Shown one piece after another: positions 17,142 to 26,479 of a DNA stretch of 64,000 bases (its first letter is position 1; each line of letters begins with the position of its first letter). This DNA comes from Polyangiaceae bacterium. Its GTDB lineage: Bacteria; Myxococcota_A; Polyangia; Polyangiales; Polyangiaceae. Location of the stretch: the NCBI GenBank assembly GCA_023150915.1, contig JAKLKA010000011.1, positions 1-64,000 of the forward strand, written 5' to 3'. The position numbers were made by a program, and so were the translations under genes. Below the pieces are notes generated by a model, which did not search any database, had not been told where the DNA came from, and worked only from the letters and a program-made list of their open reading frames with translations.

Positions 17142-19532
17142 TCACAGCCCTTCCGCGAGCGTGGGGTCGAGCTTCCACTCGGCATCGAAGAAGCCGCTGC
17201 CGATCACGCCGGTTTGACCGAAAGCCACGAAGTCGGGCATGCCGGCGCGGGAGCTGAACGGTACGTAGCGGAACAAGAGCTGCTCGCTGCCCGCGGTGGT
17301 CACCAGGTAGGCGCGCAGACGCTCACCCTTGGGGTAGACGAAGGCGAGCGCTGCGTTCTGGAGCTTCTTCTGGCCGAGGGTGATCGCGCTTGGGCTCCAG
17401 TCGATGGGCAAGCCGCCGGGGGCCGGGGTGCCCACGAACACCAGGTTGCGCTCGGCCTCGAGCGTCGCCGTGAGCTTCGAGAGCGGCAGCCCGCAAGCGT
17501 GCCCGTTGCCGATCGTGGACCACCACGAGACCAGCAGCGAGACATAGTCGCGGTACACCACCGAGCCGGCGTCGTCCCACACGAAGCAGAAGGGCCGCTG
17601 GAAGATCTGGTTCAGCGGGCCCGAGAGATCGGCGCGTTTGCCGCTGGTCGGGCCCACCTCGATGGGCGTGCTTGCCACCGCGTGGGGCGTGCCGTCCAGG
17701 GTCACGCTGGTGATGCCCTTCTTGGCGAGCGCGGCGGCGTCGAGGGTCAGCGAGCGCACGTTCTTGGTGACCACGTTCACGGTGGTGCCGTTGGCGGTCG
17801 AGGTCACCTCGAAGTTCTGCATCGGAGAGCTGACCGACCGAACCGTCACGAAGCTGCGGCGGCTGCTGACCCACGGCCCGGGGCTCACGAAGCGGAAGTC
17901 GAGCCAGGTGGGGTCGCGCTGCTTCTGCTGCATCAGGGAAATCAGCGGCGCATAGTCGACGCAATCAGCGCCCTCTTCGTTCGGGTCCAGGTCCCACCAG
18001 TGATCTTGACCCGGTTCTTCGTGATAGGTCAGGTCTTTGACGATGCCGCCCAGCTCTTTGAACATGGTCTGGGCCTGGCCCACCGGCACGTTGGTGTCGG
18101 CGCTGCCGTGCACGATGTAGACCGCGTCGTTCGCGACGTTCTCTTTGAAGTCCAGGGTCTTGCTGGCGGCGCGGGCGCGGCCCAAGACGCCCGTGGGCAG
18201 CGGCTGCCCGCCATAGTGGTCGAAGGAGATCCAGCCCGCGCTGGGGCCGATCACCGCGAACCGATCGCTGAAGTGCACGCCCACGTGCCAGCTGCCGTGC
18301 CCGCCCATCGAGTGACCCGTGAGGTGCGTGCGCAGCGGGTCCACGGGCAGAGTCGAGAGCGCGTGCTCGAACGCTTCCATCGCGTCGAGCCGACCCCACT
18401 CTTCCCAGTCGAAGCCGAAGCGCCGGCGGTTGGTGGGCGCGATCAAATAGGCCCACGACATCGGGCCGTAGGCCTCGGCTTGGCCTTTGGCCTCGACCCC
18501 GGCGCCGTGCAGGCTGAGCACCAGCCCCGGCTTCTCGCCTGCGGGCAGGCCCTTCGGCGGCAGCACCGAATAATACTGGGTCGAGCCGTCCACCTGCGAG
18601 CGGCGGGTGCGCCGGTGGCGCGCGCCCGGAGCGACGACCGGGATCTTCAGCTCGGCGTCGTAGCCGTGGGTCAGCGAGGGCGAGCTCACGCGCAGCTTGG
18701 CCACGAGCTCGGCCTTTTCGGTGGCCTTCGGGGTGAGCTCGAACGAGAGCTGAGTCACCGCCGAGCCGGCCAGGTGCGGGTGCACCACGCTCGACGCGGC
18801 GAAGTCCTCGCTCTCGACCACGCTGGCCGAGACGTCGCTGAGCGCCGTGTCCCCGAGGTTCAGGACCGCCACGCCGAGCGGGCGGGGCTCGGTGGAGCCC
18901 TGCACCAGATCGGGCAGGGTGACGTCCTGGACGTTGACGTGCAGCTCGGCCGAGGTGGACCACAGCTCGACCTGAGGGGCGCCGCGGCGCCCCAGTGCAC
19001 GAACCACGACCAGCCCCTTCGCGCTGCGGGTCAGGACCGGCACGCGCAGCGCGTGCGAAGCGTAGAAGTCGCCCGGCTGGCGCTGCGACTTGCCCACCAG
19101 GAAGCTTGCCACGGTGTCGCCGCGCGCGAACACGTGGTGACCGGCCGGCACCTCGACCTCGGCGACGGCGTAGATCAGATCGGCGTTGGCCTCGATCAGC
19201 TCGCCATTTTGCCCGGGCGTCACGTCGGACCAATCGAGGCCCAGGTAGTCACCGATGGGGGGCAACGTGAACGTGCCGTCCGAGACCGCGCCGATCACCG
19301 GATCGGTGGCCGCATTCGTCACCGAGGTCACGCGCCACGCCGAGATGGGTACCGCTACCGGCGGCGTCGGCGGAGGGACGCTCGCGTCACCGCCCGTGCC
19401 CGCGCTGCCGCCGGTGCCGGCGTCGGCGCCGCCGGTGCCGGCCGTCGCAGGGGACTTCTCTTCGTCATCGCCGCAGGCCACGGCGACCAGGGTCGCGAGC
19501 ACCAGCAGCGTCGAGATCGCGGTCGGGCGCAT
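17142..19532 (-). CDS. Exported alpha/beta hydrolase lipoprotein
   Basis: The 796-residue protein has lipobox VAVAC (Cys at about 20), a Gly/Ala/Thr linker, beta-rich N-terminal domains (about residues 60-290) and then a prolyl-oligopeptidase/esterase-type alpha/beta hydrolase domain. Its Ser408 lies in the elbow GHSMGG. A likely Asp is in HGSADTNVPVGQ and a His in EPGQDHWWD. The oxyanion-loop motif LVLSLHGAG is present. About 230 further residues form a C-terminal beta domain. The substrate may be a carbohydrate ester or a peptide; the sequence does not decide. It shares the strand with the Gcr gene downstream. Confidence 0.85.
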   Translation of the reverse strand: MRPTAISTLLVLATLVAVACGDDEEKSPATAGTGGADAGTGGSAGTGGDASVPPPTPPVAVPISAWRVTSVTNAATDPVIGAVSDGTFTLPPIGDYLGLDWSDVTPGQNGELIEANADLIYAVAEVEVPAGHHVFARGDTVASFLVGKSQRQPGDFYASHALRVPVLTRSAKGLVVVRALGRRGAPQVELWSTSAELHVNVQDVTLPDLVQGSTEPRPLGVAVLNLGDTALSDVSASVVESEDFAASSVVHPHLAGSAVTQLSFELTPKATEKAELVAKLRVSSPSLTHGYDAELKIPVVAPGARHRRTRRSQVDGSTQYYSVLPPKGLPAGEKPGLVLSLHGAGVEAKGQAEAYGPMSWAYLIAPTNRRRFGFDWEEWGRLDAMEAFEHALSTLPVDPLRTHLTGHSMGGHGSWHVGVHFSDRFAVIGPSAGWISFDHYGGQPLPTGVLGRARAASKTLDFKENVANDAVYIVHGSADTNVPVGQAQTMFKELGGIVKDLTYHEEPGQDHWWDLDPNEEGADCVDYAPLISLMQQKQRDPTWLDFRFVSPGPWVSSRRSFVTVRSVSSPMQNFEVTSTANGTTVNVVTKNVRSLTLDAAALAKKGITSVTLDGTPHAVASTPIEVGPTSGKRADLSGPLNQIFQRPFCFVWDDAGSVVYRDYVSLLVSWWSTIGNGHACGLPLSKLTATLEAERNLVFVGTPAPGGLPIDWSPSAITLGQKKLQNAALAFVYPKGERLRAYLVTTAGSEQLLFRYVPFSSRAGMPDFVAFGQTGVIGSGFFDAEWKLDPTLAEGL

Positions 19533-19618
19533 TCCTGGAAGACTAGCTCAACGGCTCGGCCCGGCGGTCGGCGCCGCCGGTCGCGCCAAACTGGCAAGAT
19601 TGCTCGGAAGTTCGCCGT

Positions 19619-19860
19619 GAAGAATTCTGGAATAGGTCTGCCCGCCGCGTGGTTGACCCAAGTGAACCGCCAAGGAGGTGTCCAAGATCAAGAGATCACC
19701 AGCCGCGCGTGGGATTCGAGAGCGAGCCGTTGCGCGCCCTCCTCCCCGAGCCCGCCCAACCGCAAGAAGGCGCGACCGCCACCCAGAGTGGTGAGGCCGC
19801 TCTCGACCCCGCAAGGCTGCTTCTCGGAAACCCCTGGTGTTCGCACCAGGGGTTTTTTTT
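19619..19860 (+). ncRNA. Candidate structured small RNA ending in a terminator
   Basis: This lies between the start of one minus-strand gene and the end of another. The plus strand folds into a long stem: GGG 19711-19713 with CCC 19807-19809, TCGAGAGCG 19716-19724 with CGCTCTCGA 19798-19806, and GCC 19726-19728 with GGC 19795-19797. It encloses two inner hairpins, CGCGCC 19733-19738 with GGCGCG 19769-19774 and CCAC 19779-19782 with GTGG 19788-19791. A perfect Rho-independent terminator follows 21 nt later. An AT-rich patch at 19619-19637 could supply a promoter. It does not match 4.5S, RNase P or tmRNA landmarks that I know. The 5' end is a guess. Confidence 0.45.
19831..19860 (+). terminator. 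Strong Rho-independent terminator
   Basis: A 9-bp perfect stem (CCCCTGGTG / CACCAGGGG) with a TTCG tetraloop is followed directly by eight T. The T-run is on the plus strand, so it best ends plus-strand transcription. On the minus strand, where it lies 10 bp past the stop of the 846-residue lipoprotein gene, only three T follow, so it could act weakly in both directions. Confidence 0.9.
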
Positions 19861-19870
19861 GTGTCGCGCT

Positions 19871-22411
19871 TCACTTCCAGTCGATCAGCATCCGGCGCAC
19901 GCGGCCTTCGCTGCCGACGCGGTCCGCCAGGATCAGCTCGCGCCCGCCAAGCGCCGGCGCGATGCCGAGCGGGGCGGGCGAGGGCAGGCTGAGCAGGCGC
20001 GCCAGGCTGGTCGGCTTGCCGCGCGCCCATTCGGCAACGCGGAGCTCGGCCGAGCCAGCGCGTGACAGGGCGATCAGGATCCGGCAGCCGTCGTCGCGAC
20101 AGTCGAGGCCCACGGTGGTTGGCGTGCCACCGGTGGTGGCCAAGACCGAGGGCGCGCCCACCGGGCGCCCGTCGGCGCCCAGCTCCACGACCTGCACTTC
20201 GGCCGCGCCGGCCTCGCCGCTGGCCGACACCGTCTCTTCGATCCACGCCAGAAGCGCGCCGGACCCGAGCGGCGCCAGGGTCGGCGATCGCGAGTGGCGC
20301 GCGGTCTTCGCGATCACCTGTTCGGCGCCCGAGAGCGAGGCATCGGCGCCCTTCAAGAGCGCGACATGGATGTCCCCGACCCCCGGCTGATCTTTGTCCC
20401 GGGCGTCGGACCACGCGATCAGCGCGTCGCTGCCGCGGGCGAGCAGCGCGACCTCGGAGGCGATTCCGGGCGCGCTGGTGATGCGCTTCTCGGGCCCTGC
20501 GGACTGCAGCATGCGGCCCACGCGCGCGGCGTAGATCTCGGCGTCGCCGCTGCGCTCGTCCACCCAGGCAACCACCCAGCCGTCCCCGAGCCCCGCTGCG
20601 GCGACGTCCGCCTTCTCGCCCGGGGTGCGGGTCAGCATGCGCTGGCGCAGCTTCTTGCCCTTTTCGTCCACCACCGTGGCGAACACCTGCGGCTGCTTGA
20701 AGTCGATGGCCGTCCAGGCCAGCAGCGCCTCGGCGGAGGCCGCGGTGGAAGGCGCCAGCGCGACGCCGCCGGGGGAGCGCGCGCGGATCGACACCGTCTC
20801 GGTCGGAAGCGCCGCGCCCGAGCCGGGGAACGCCCGCACCTGCAAGAGCGCGCGCACCGGATCGAGCTTGCCATCGGGTGCCGGCTTGGTGAGCCGCTCC
20901 CACGGTGCGCTGGGATCGAAGTACGTGACCCAGGCCGCGACCGAGGCACCGCCGACCTTGGCCAGCGCCACGTCCGAGAGGGGGTCGGTCTTCGCGAGCA
21001 GCTCGAGCGCAGCCACCCGCGGCAGCGCAGTGGCCTGGGCGGCGCGGGCGGCGGGCAGCAGCTTGCCGGGCCGGGCCTCGGCGCGGATTGCCCAGACCGG
21101 GCTCGGGCTCGAGGCCTGCGCGCCCAGCACGCGGCACGGCGCGAGGGTGCACGAGAGCCCCCAGGCCAGATCGGGGACCTCGCCGCGCAGCGCGCTGATC
21201 CGCAGCGGCAGCGACGCGCCCACTCGCAGCGCACTGTCGAGCTCGACGTAGGTCGGGAGCACCGGGGCGCCTTCACACTCGCGCTCGGTGGTGCAGGCCT
21301 TGGCCATGGTCAGCGCAGACAGCCCCGAAGGGCGCGCTGCCAGCTCGGGGACCGAGCCGTCGCCCAGGTCGTGATCCAGCGTGGCGCGAGCGGGGCTCAG
21401 CTTCGCGTCGGCCGAGACGGCGGCGAGCGAGATCCGCCGTCCCGAAGCGGGTCGGTCGAGCAGGCTCTCCCACGCCAGATACGCGCTGCCACCCTGATCG
21501 TGGGGCGGCACCAGCCGCACCAGCGATTCGGCGCCCACCCCGCCCGGCAGGCGAGCCGGTGGCGCGCTGAGCTTGCCGTCGCCCGAGACCGCCGCCAGCG
21601 ACACGTGCTCGCGATCGGACCAGGCGAGCACCAAGCCGCGCTCGACGCCCACCATGTCGAGATCGACGGTACCGGCGGGGCCAGCGGCGACCGCGACGCG
21701 CGAGCTGGGCGTGCCATGGTCGTCGAGCACCTCGACGTCGATGCGCCCGGCCGTGCCCACCACCCCGACGGCCGCGCCGGTCCCGAGCTTCGTGGCTTGC
21801 CAGGCCCGCGCGCCGCGCGCGAAGGGCTCACGCTGCACGCGCTCTTGACCAACCAGCGCGGCGAACAGGTCGGCGCCCGCGCCGGACTTCACGCCCCAGA
21901 GCGCCAGCATGCCGCGCGAGGTGGTCACCAGATCGACCCACACCACTTCACCGCCCACGTCTGCCAGGTTGAGCGCGGACGCCTTGGCGCGCCCGCGCCC
22001 GTCGAGCTCGAGCGTGTCGATCGCGGTGCGCAGCCCCTGCTTGTGTGTCGACAAGAGCGTGAAGCCCGAAGCGTCGGGCTCGACGATGGCCAAGCCGACC
22101 TCGGCGGGCGCGTTCGCCAGCCGTTGCGGATCGCCGCGCGGCGATCCGTTTTCGTCGAACGCGACCCCGAACCAGGCGCGCTTTTGCTCGACGGCCTGCG
22201 CCCACACCGCCAGCCCACCGCTGGCCGTGGTGGCCACATAGGGGCCGAAGGTGCCGGACGGGACGGTCGCGAACCGCAGGCTCTCGAAGGCGCCAGCGGC
22301 AGAGCGCTTTGCGGTGACCGCGGGCGGGCGTGTGGGGCGCTTCGGCCCGACGCCCTCTCCCTGGCCGGCGCACGCGCACACGGCGAGAGCGGTCAGGAGG
22401 ATCTTGCGCAT
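19871..22411 (-). CDS. Large lipoprotein with beta-propeller-like repeats
   Basis: The 846-residue protein has a short lipoprotein signal (AVCACAGQ). The mature part is a chain of roughly 45-60-residue units with the recurring pattern of a Trp/Ala-rich strand followed by Asp-Gly (LAVWAQAV, LALWGVKS, LVLAWSDRE, LIAWSDARD, LLAWIEET). This is typical of bacterial proteins with WD/Kelch-like or exo-alpha-sialidase-like propellers of unknown role. A Cys pair in KACTTERECEG and another near the end (DCRDDGC) may form disulfides. ATG 22411 fits the signal peptide. It is divergent from the kinase gene. Confidence 0.78.
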   Translation of the reverse strand: MRKILLTALAVCACAGQGEGVGPKRPTRPPAVTAKRSAAGAFESLRFATVPSGTFGPYVATTASGGLAVWAQAVEQKRAWFGVAFDENGSPRGDPQRLANAPAEVGLAIVEPDASGFTLLSTHKQGLRTAIDTLELDGRGRAKASALNLADVGGEVVWVDLVTTSRGMLALWGVKSGAGADLFAALVGQERVQREPFARGARAWQATKLGTGAAVGVVGTAGRIDVEVLDDHGTPSSRVAVAAGPAGTVDLDMVGVERGLVLAWSDREHVSLAAVSGDGKLSAPPARLPGGVGAESLVRLVPPHDQGGSAYLAWESLLDRPASGRRISLAAVSADAKLSPARATLDHDLGDGSVPELAARPSGLSALTMAKACTTERECEGAPVLPTYVELDSALRVGASLPLRISALRGEVPDLAWGLSCTLAPCRVLGAQASSPSPVWAIRAEARPGKLLPAARAAQATALPRVAALELLAKTDPLSDVALAKVGGASVAAWVTYFDPSAPWERLTKPAPDGKLDPVRALLQVRAFPGSGAALPTETVSIRARSPGGVALAPSTAASAEALLAWTAIDFKQPQVFATVVDEKGKKLRQRMLTRTPGEKADVAAAGLGDGWVVAWVDERSGDAEIYAARVGRMLQSAGPEKRITSAPGIASEVALLARGSDALIAWSDARDKDQPGVGDIHVALLKGADASLSGAEQVIAKTARHSRSPTLAPLGSGALLAWIEETVSASGEAGAAEVQVVELGADGRPVGAPSVLATTGGTPTTVGLDCRDDGCRILIALSRAGSAELRVAEWARGKPTSLARLLSLPSPAPLGIAPALGGRELILADRVGSEGRVRRMLIDWK

Positions 22412-22550
22412 GCGGGCCGGAAGCTACGAGCGGGACTCGGGGCGTGCAACAGGGAAGCCGCCCGCATCGGGCCAACGCTTGGCCCCGGGCCTTACATTCC
22501 GGAACGATGGAAGTGACCAGCCGGCGCGTTCGATCCGCTAGGATCCGCCG

Positions 22551-24203
22551 GTGACGCTCGCGCAGCGCCTGCTCGTAGCCACCCTGCTTCTGACCGTGGT
22601 CACCACGGCCACGCTCGGGTTCGGTGTGCGCGAAGCCTGGCGGCGCACGGAAGAAGAGCGCTTTCGTGAGCAGGGGGCGGCGGCGTTCCAGCGGCTCGAG
22701 AGGCAGCTGGGCGTCGCGGTGCGCGACCTGCCCGAGCTGGTCGAGCCGCTGTGCAAGCACGACCCCATGGTCGACAGCGCGCTGGTCGGCTTGAAGGCCA
22801 AAGATCTCGACTCGCGGCGCCTGTCGCTGAGCCTGCGTGTGCCCGAGCTGATGAAGGCGCTGCGGCTCGACGAGCTGGTGCTGGTCACCAGCGAAGGCGA
22901 GATCTTGGGCGCGGGGCACGCCGACGGTCTGGTGGGCAAGCGCGACAAGAAGCTGGCCGAGCGCATCGGGGGGGGCGCCGCCCGTGTGCGCACCAACGAG
23001 CCCCCGCTGGCCATCGAGGCCGGGTGCCTGCTGCGCGATCGCGAGAACAAGCGGCTGTGGGTCGGGCTGTACGCCGCGCGCCACCTCGACCCCATGCTTC
23101 AGGCATCGGCCGAGTCCCACGGCGTTCGCTTGTCGGTGGTGCGCCCGGCCGCGGGAAGCGACATGGTCACCGCGGTCAACGTCGCCGAGCTCGGGGGCAT
23201 GACGCTCTTCGCCAGCCAGTCGCGCGTGCCGCTCACGCGCGCGCTGCAAGCCCTGGATTCGGCCATCGTCGTCATCGGCGCGGGGTCGTTCGGCGCCGCG
23301 CTGCTCATCGCGCTCTTGCTCTCACGCGGGCTCGCCCGGCCCATCGTGAAGATGGCGGCGCAGGCCCGCGAGGTGGTGGGGGGCGAGCCGAAGCCGGTCA
23401 AGGGCGAGGGCGGCAAAGAGCTGGTCGAGCTGGCCAACGCCTTCAATCAGGCCATTGCCGATCTGACCCAGCTGCGCAAGCGCCTGGCGGCCACCGAGCG
23501 CATCGCGGCCCGGCGCGAGATCGCGCGGCGCGTTGCCCACGAGATCAAGAACCCGCTGGCGCCGATCCGGGCGGCGGTCGAGACGCTGCGCCGGCTGCGG
23601 GCGCGCGACGATCCGGCGTTCGACGAGTACTTCGACGAAGCCACGCGCACGGTGCTGGAAGAGGTGACTCGCATCAGCAACATCGTGTCCGAGTTCACGC
23701 GCTTCGCCCGCTTGCCGCCGCCCAACCCCTCGCCCATCGAGCTGGCCGACGTGGCGCGCAAGGTCGTGAACCTGCACGCCAGCGGCGGCGCAAAGATCGA
23801 GCTCGCGGTGTCGCCCATTCCGGTGGTGAACGCCGACCCCGACCAGATGGTGCAGGTGCTGACCAACCTGATCCAGAACGGCATCGACGCGGCCCGGTCG
23901 GCCAGCGACCCGCGGGTCTTGGTCAGCCTTGCCGCGCATGGCGCCGACAAGGTTCGGCTGACGGTTCGCGACAACGGTTCGGGCGTCCCGGCCGAGCTGC
24001 GCGAGCGCCTGTTCGAGCCTTACGTGACGACCAAGCCCGAAGGCACCGGGCTTGGGCTGGCGATCGTGCACCGCATCGTGGTCGAGCACGGCGGCGAGAT
24101 CAGCCACGCCGATGCCGAGGGCGGGGGCGCCCAGTTCACCGTGGTCTTGCCGATCGCCGGCCCGACCCTGCTGGCCGAGCCGCCGGTGCCTTCTTCGGCC
24201 TGA
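22551..24203 (+). CDS. NtrY-like membrane sensor histidine kinase
   Basis: The 550-residue protein has a first membrane helix at about residues 7-24 and a second at about 240-260, flanking a periplasmic sensor domain of about 215 residues. A HAMP linker (RGLARPIVKMAAQ...) leads to the HisKA domain with phospho-acceptor His330 in RVAHEIKNPLAPI. The ATPase domain carries the N-box (LTNLIQNGIDAA), DNGSGVP and TKPEGTGLGLAIV. Domain order and H-box are those of NtrY/WalK-like kinases. The start codon is GTG. There is no adjacent response regulator, so it is an orphan kinase. Confidence 0.92.
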   Translation: MTLAQRLLVATLLLTVVTTATLGFGVREAWRRTEEERFREQGAAAFQRLERQLGVAVRDLPELVEPLCKHDPMVDSALVGLKAKDLDSRRLSLSLRVPELMKALRLDELVLVTSEGEILGAGHADGLVGKRDKKLAERIGGGAARVRTNEPPLAIEAGCLLRDRENKRLWVGLYAARHLDPMLQASAESHGVRLSVVRPAAGSDMVTAVNVAELGGMTLFASQSRVPLTRALQALDSAIVVIGAGSFGAALLIALLLSRGLARPIVKMAAQAREVVGGEPKPVKGEGGKELVELANAFNQAIADLTQLRKRLAATERIAARREIARRVAHEIKNPLAPIRAAVETLRRLRARDDPAFDEYFDEATRTVLEEVTRISNIVSEFTRFARLPPPNPSPIELADVARKVVNLHASGGAKIELAVSPIPVVNADPDQMVQVLTNLIQNGIDAARSASDPRVLVSLAAHGADKVRLTVRDNGSGVPAELRERLFEPYVTTKPEGTGLGLAIVHRIVVEHGGEISHADAEGGGAQFTVVLPIAGPTLLAEPPVPSSA

Positions 24204-24247
24204 CGGGGAAGGGTCGGGGGCCGCCCGACGTGTAATTCAGCAGAGAG

Positions 24248-24802
24248 ATGTCGAAACTGCCCGTGGTCCTGGTTTTTGCCCTGTTTGCCGGTGGCTGCTC
24301 GTTTTCTGCGACGATCGGCGGCGGGCCGGGGCAGGCACCCCAGACCGCCTACATGCCGCCCACCGCGGCGCCGGCATCGCCGGCATCGCCCGCCGCGGCG
24401 CCCGCCGAGCCGCCACCGGCGACGCCAGCGGTCGCACCCACCGAGCCCACTCGGCCCACGCCGGTTCCTGCGGCGCCCCAGGCTTCGCCGCCCGTGGCGC
24501 GCGCGCCCATGCCGAACCTGCCGCCGCGGATCGCCGATCCTCGGCCACAGGCGCCCACGGCGCGAGCGCCCGAGCGCGCTCAGCCCACGAGCCCGCCGCG
24601 CGTGCTCGAACCCGCCCCGGCCGTGCCCTCGGCATCGCCGCCGCCCGAAGCGCGCCCGCTGCCCTCCACTCCGCCCGGCGACGCGAAGCCTGCGGCCCAC
24701 AAGAAACAGCCCAAGAAGCGCAAGAAGAGCACCGGCAAGGACAACTGGCTGGTCGTCAAGGACCCGAGCACGCTGCCCCAGACGCCGCCCCCGCCCAAAT
24801 AG
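24248..24802 (+). CDS. Pro/Ala-rich lipoprotein
   Basis: The 184-residue protein has lipobox FAGGC (Cys17). Almost the whole mature part is Pro/Ala-rich and probably unstructured, ending in a Lys-rich stretch (HKKQPKKRKKSTGKDNWLVVKD). Such proteins often span the periplasm as spacers or bind peptidoglycan or acidic polymers through the basic end. That is inference. It sits between the orphan kinase and the methyl-accepting protein, all in one direction with short gaps. Confidence 0.65.
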   Translation: MSKLPVVLVFALFAGGCSFSATIGGGPGQAPQTAYMPPTAAPASPASPAAAPAEPPPATPAVAPTEPTRPTPVPAAPQASPPVARAPMPNLPPRIADPRPQAPTARAPERAQPTSPPRVLEPAPAVPSASPPPEARPLPSTPPGDAKPAAHKKQPKKRKKSTGKDNWLVVKDPSTLPQTPPPPK

Positions 24803-24859
24803 CGCCGAAGGCGCTTGGCGACTCGGCCCGAGCCCAATAATCTCGCGGGCTCGGGCGCG

Positions 24860-26476
24860 ATGAACATGAACGGTGTGTCCCAACGTAAGCTCGTGGGTTT
24901 GGGGCTGCCGCTGATCGCGGGCATGGTGGTGGCGGTGCTGCGGCAAGAGATCGCGGCCTACGCCCTTGCCGTGGGCATGGCGGGCGCGGTGGGCGCGTGG
25001 ATGGCCGCAGCCGGCGACGCCTCGGGCGGCGCCCTCGATTCGCTGCAGTCCGCCCTGCGCCGCGTGCGCGAGGGCCGGCGGCCCGAGCTGCCGGTCGGCG
25101 CCGACCCGGTGGTGAAGCCGCTGTACGACGAGCTCGGGGACCTGCACGAGACGCTGGCCGAGCTCGAAGCCCGCGACGAACGCCGGGCCGCCGCCATGGA
25201 AGACGCCGCGCGCGCCGTGTCCGACGCCCTTCGGTCGCTGACCGAAGGCGTGGCCGGTCAGATCGACGCCAGCGAAGACACCGCGCGCACCATCAAAGAG
25301 TCGACCTCGTCGCTGCGCGAAATCGCGCAGCACGTCGAGGTGCTGGCGGCCAGCGCCGAAGAGTCCAGCTCGTCCATCTTGGAGATGACCGCCACCAACG
25401 AAGAGGTGGCCTCCAACATCGTCGAGCTCGCCTCCAGCGTTCGCGAGAGCGTCAGCAGCATCGAAGAGATGGCTTTCTCGATCAAAGAGGTGGCCAAGAA
25501 CGTCGATGCGCTGTCGCTCACCGCCGAAGAGACCAGCTCGAGCATGAACGAGATGGACGTCTCCATCGACCAGGTGCAGTCGAACGCCAACGAGACCGCG
25601 CGGCTCTCGGAAGAGGTGGCCCAAGACGCCGAGCGCGGCGCCGAAGCCATCTTGAAGACGATCGGCGAAATCTATCGCATCAAAGAGAGCAGCCAGGAAG
25701 CGGTGGCGGTGATCTCGAACCTGGGCTCGCGGATCGACGCCATCGGGCAGATCCTCAACGTGATCGACGACGTGGCCGAGCAGACCAACCTGCTGGCACT
25801 GAACGCGGCGATCATCGCGGCGCAGGCCGGTGAGCACGGCAAGGGCTTTGCGGTGGTGGCCGACGAGATCAAAGACCTGGCCGAGCGCGCCGGCGCCAGC
25901 ACCAAAGAAATCGCCGATCTGATCAAGACCATCCAGTCCGAGAGCCGCAACGCCATCCAGGCGGTAGAGCGCGGTGCGCAGAACGTGGACCGCGGCGTCG
26001 AGGTGTCGAACGAGGCCGAGCGGGCCCTGAAGAAGATCCTCGAGAGCTCGCAGAAGAGCACCAACATGGTGCGCGCCATCGCCCGCGCCACGGTCGAGCA
26101 AGCCAAGGGCAGCAAGCAGGTCACCGACGCCATCGGCCGGATCGCCGAGACGGTTCAGCAGATCGCCGCGGCCACGGCCCAGCAGGCGCGCGGTTCCGAG
26201 CTGGTGATCCGGACCAGCGACAAGATGCGGTCCATTGCCCAGCAGGTCGAGCGCTCGAGCCAAGAACAGGCGCGTGGCGGGCGGCAGGTCACCCAAGCCA
26301 TCGAGAGCATCAGCCACATGGTGAACCAGATCAACGCGTCGCACCGCTCGCAGACGCGCGGCACCGAGCACGCGCTGACCTCGGCCACCCGGCTGGAAGA
26401 CACGGCGCGCCGGCAAGACGCCGCGCTGCGCGAGCTGATCACCCACACCGAGAAGCTGAAGAAAGCGCTGACCTGA
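24860..26476 (+). CDS. Methyl-accepting chemotaxis-type protein without periplasmic sensor
   Basis: This 538-residue transducer has an N-terminal hydrophobic hairpin (about residues 8-50) with almost no periplasmic loop, then a HAMP-like linker and a long coiled-coil signalling domain. The hairpin tip reads [20 protein letters not shown] and continues [17 protein letters not shown], clearly MCP. At two usually invariant spots Ile replaces Glu (AAIEAA) and Gln replaces Arg. Glu/Ser-rich heptads ([11 protein letters not shown]) offer methylation sites. No che genes are in the window. ATG 24860 is preferred to an upstream start because it sits just before the hydrophobic hairpin. The membrane-protein gene follows after 3 bp. 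Confidence 0.9.
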   Translation: MNMNGVSQRKLVGLGLPLIAGMVVAVLRQEIAAYALAVGMAGAVGAWMAAAGDASGGALDSLQSALRRVREGRRPELPVGADPVVKPLYDELGDLHETLAELEARDERRAAAMEDAARAVSDALRSLTEGVAGQIDASEDTARTIKESTSSLREIAQHVEVLAASAEESSSSILEMTATNEEVASNIVELASSVRESVSSIEEMAFSIKEVAKNVDALSLTAEETSSSMNEMDVSIDQVQSNANETARLSEEVAQDAERGAEAILKTIGEIYRIKESSQEAVAVISNLGSRIDAIGQILNVIDDVAEQTNLLALNAAIIAAQAGEHGKGFAVVADEIKDLAERAGASTKEIADLIKTIQSESRNAIQAVERGAQNVDRGVEVSNEAERALKKILESSQKSTNMVRAIARATVEQAKGSKQVTDAIGRIAETVQQIAAATAQQARGSELVIRTSDKMRSIAQQVERSSQEQARGGRQVTQAIESISHMVNQINASHRSQTRGTEHALTSATRLEDTARRQDAALRELITHTEKLKKALT

Positions 26477-26479
26477 GCC

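Noticed and set aside
19678-19794. 38-codon frame starting at GTG right after a perfect AAGGAGG
   Set aside because: The ribosome-binding sequence abuts the GTG with no spacing and the peptide is Arg/Pro-rich. The RNA structure explains the region better.
17214-20390. Very long plus-strand open frame (over 1000 codons)
   Set aside because: It runs antisense through two well-supported minus-strand lipoprotein genes and shows no domain, only His/Arg/Gly-rich translation.
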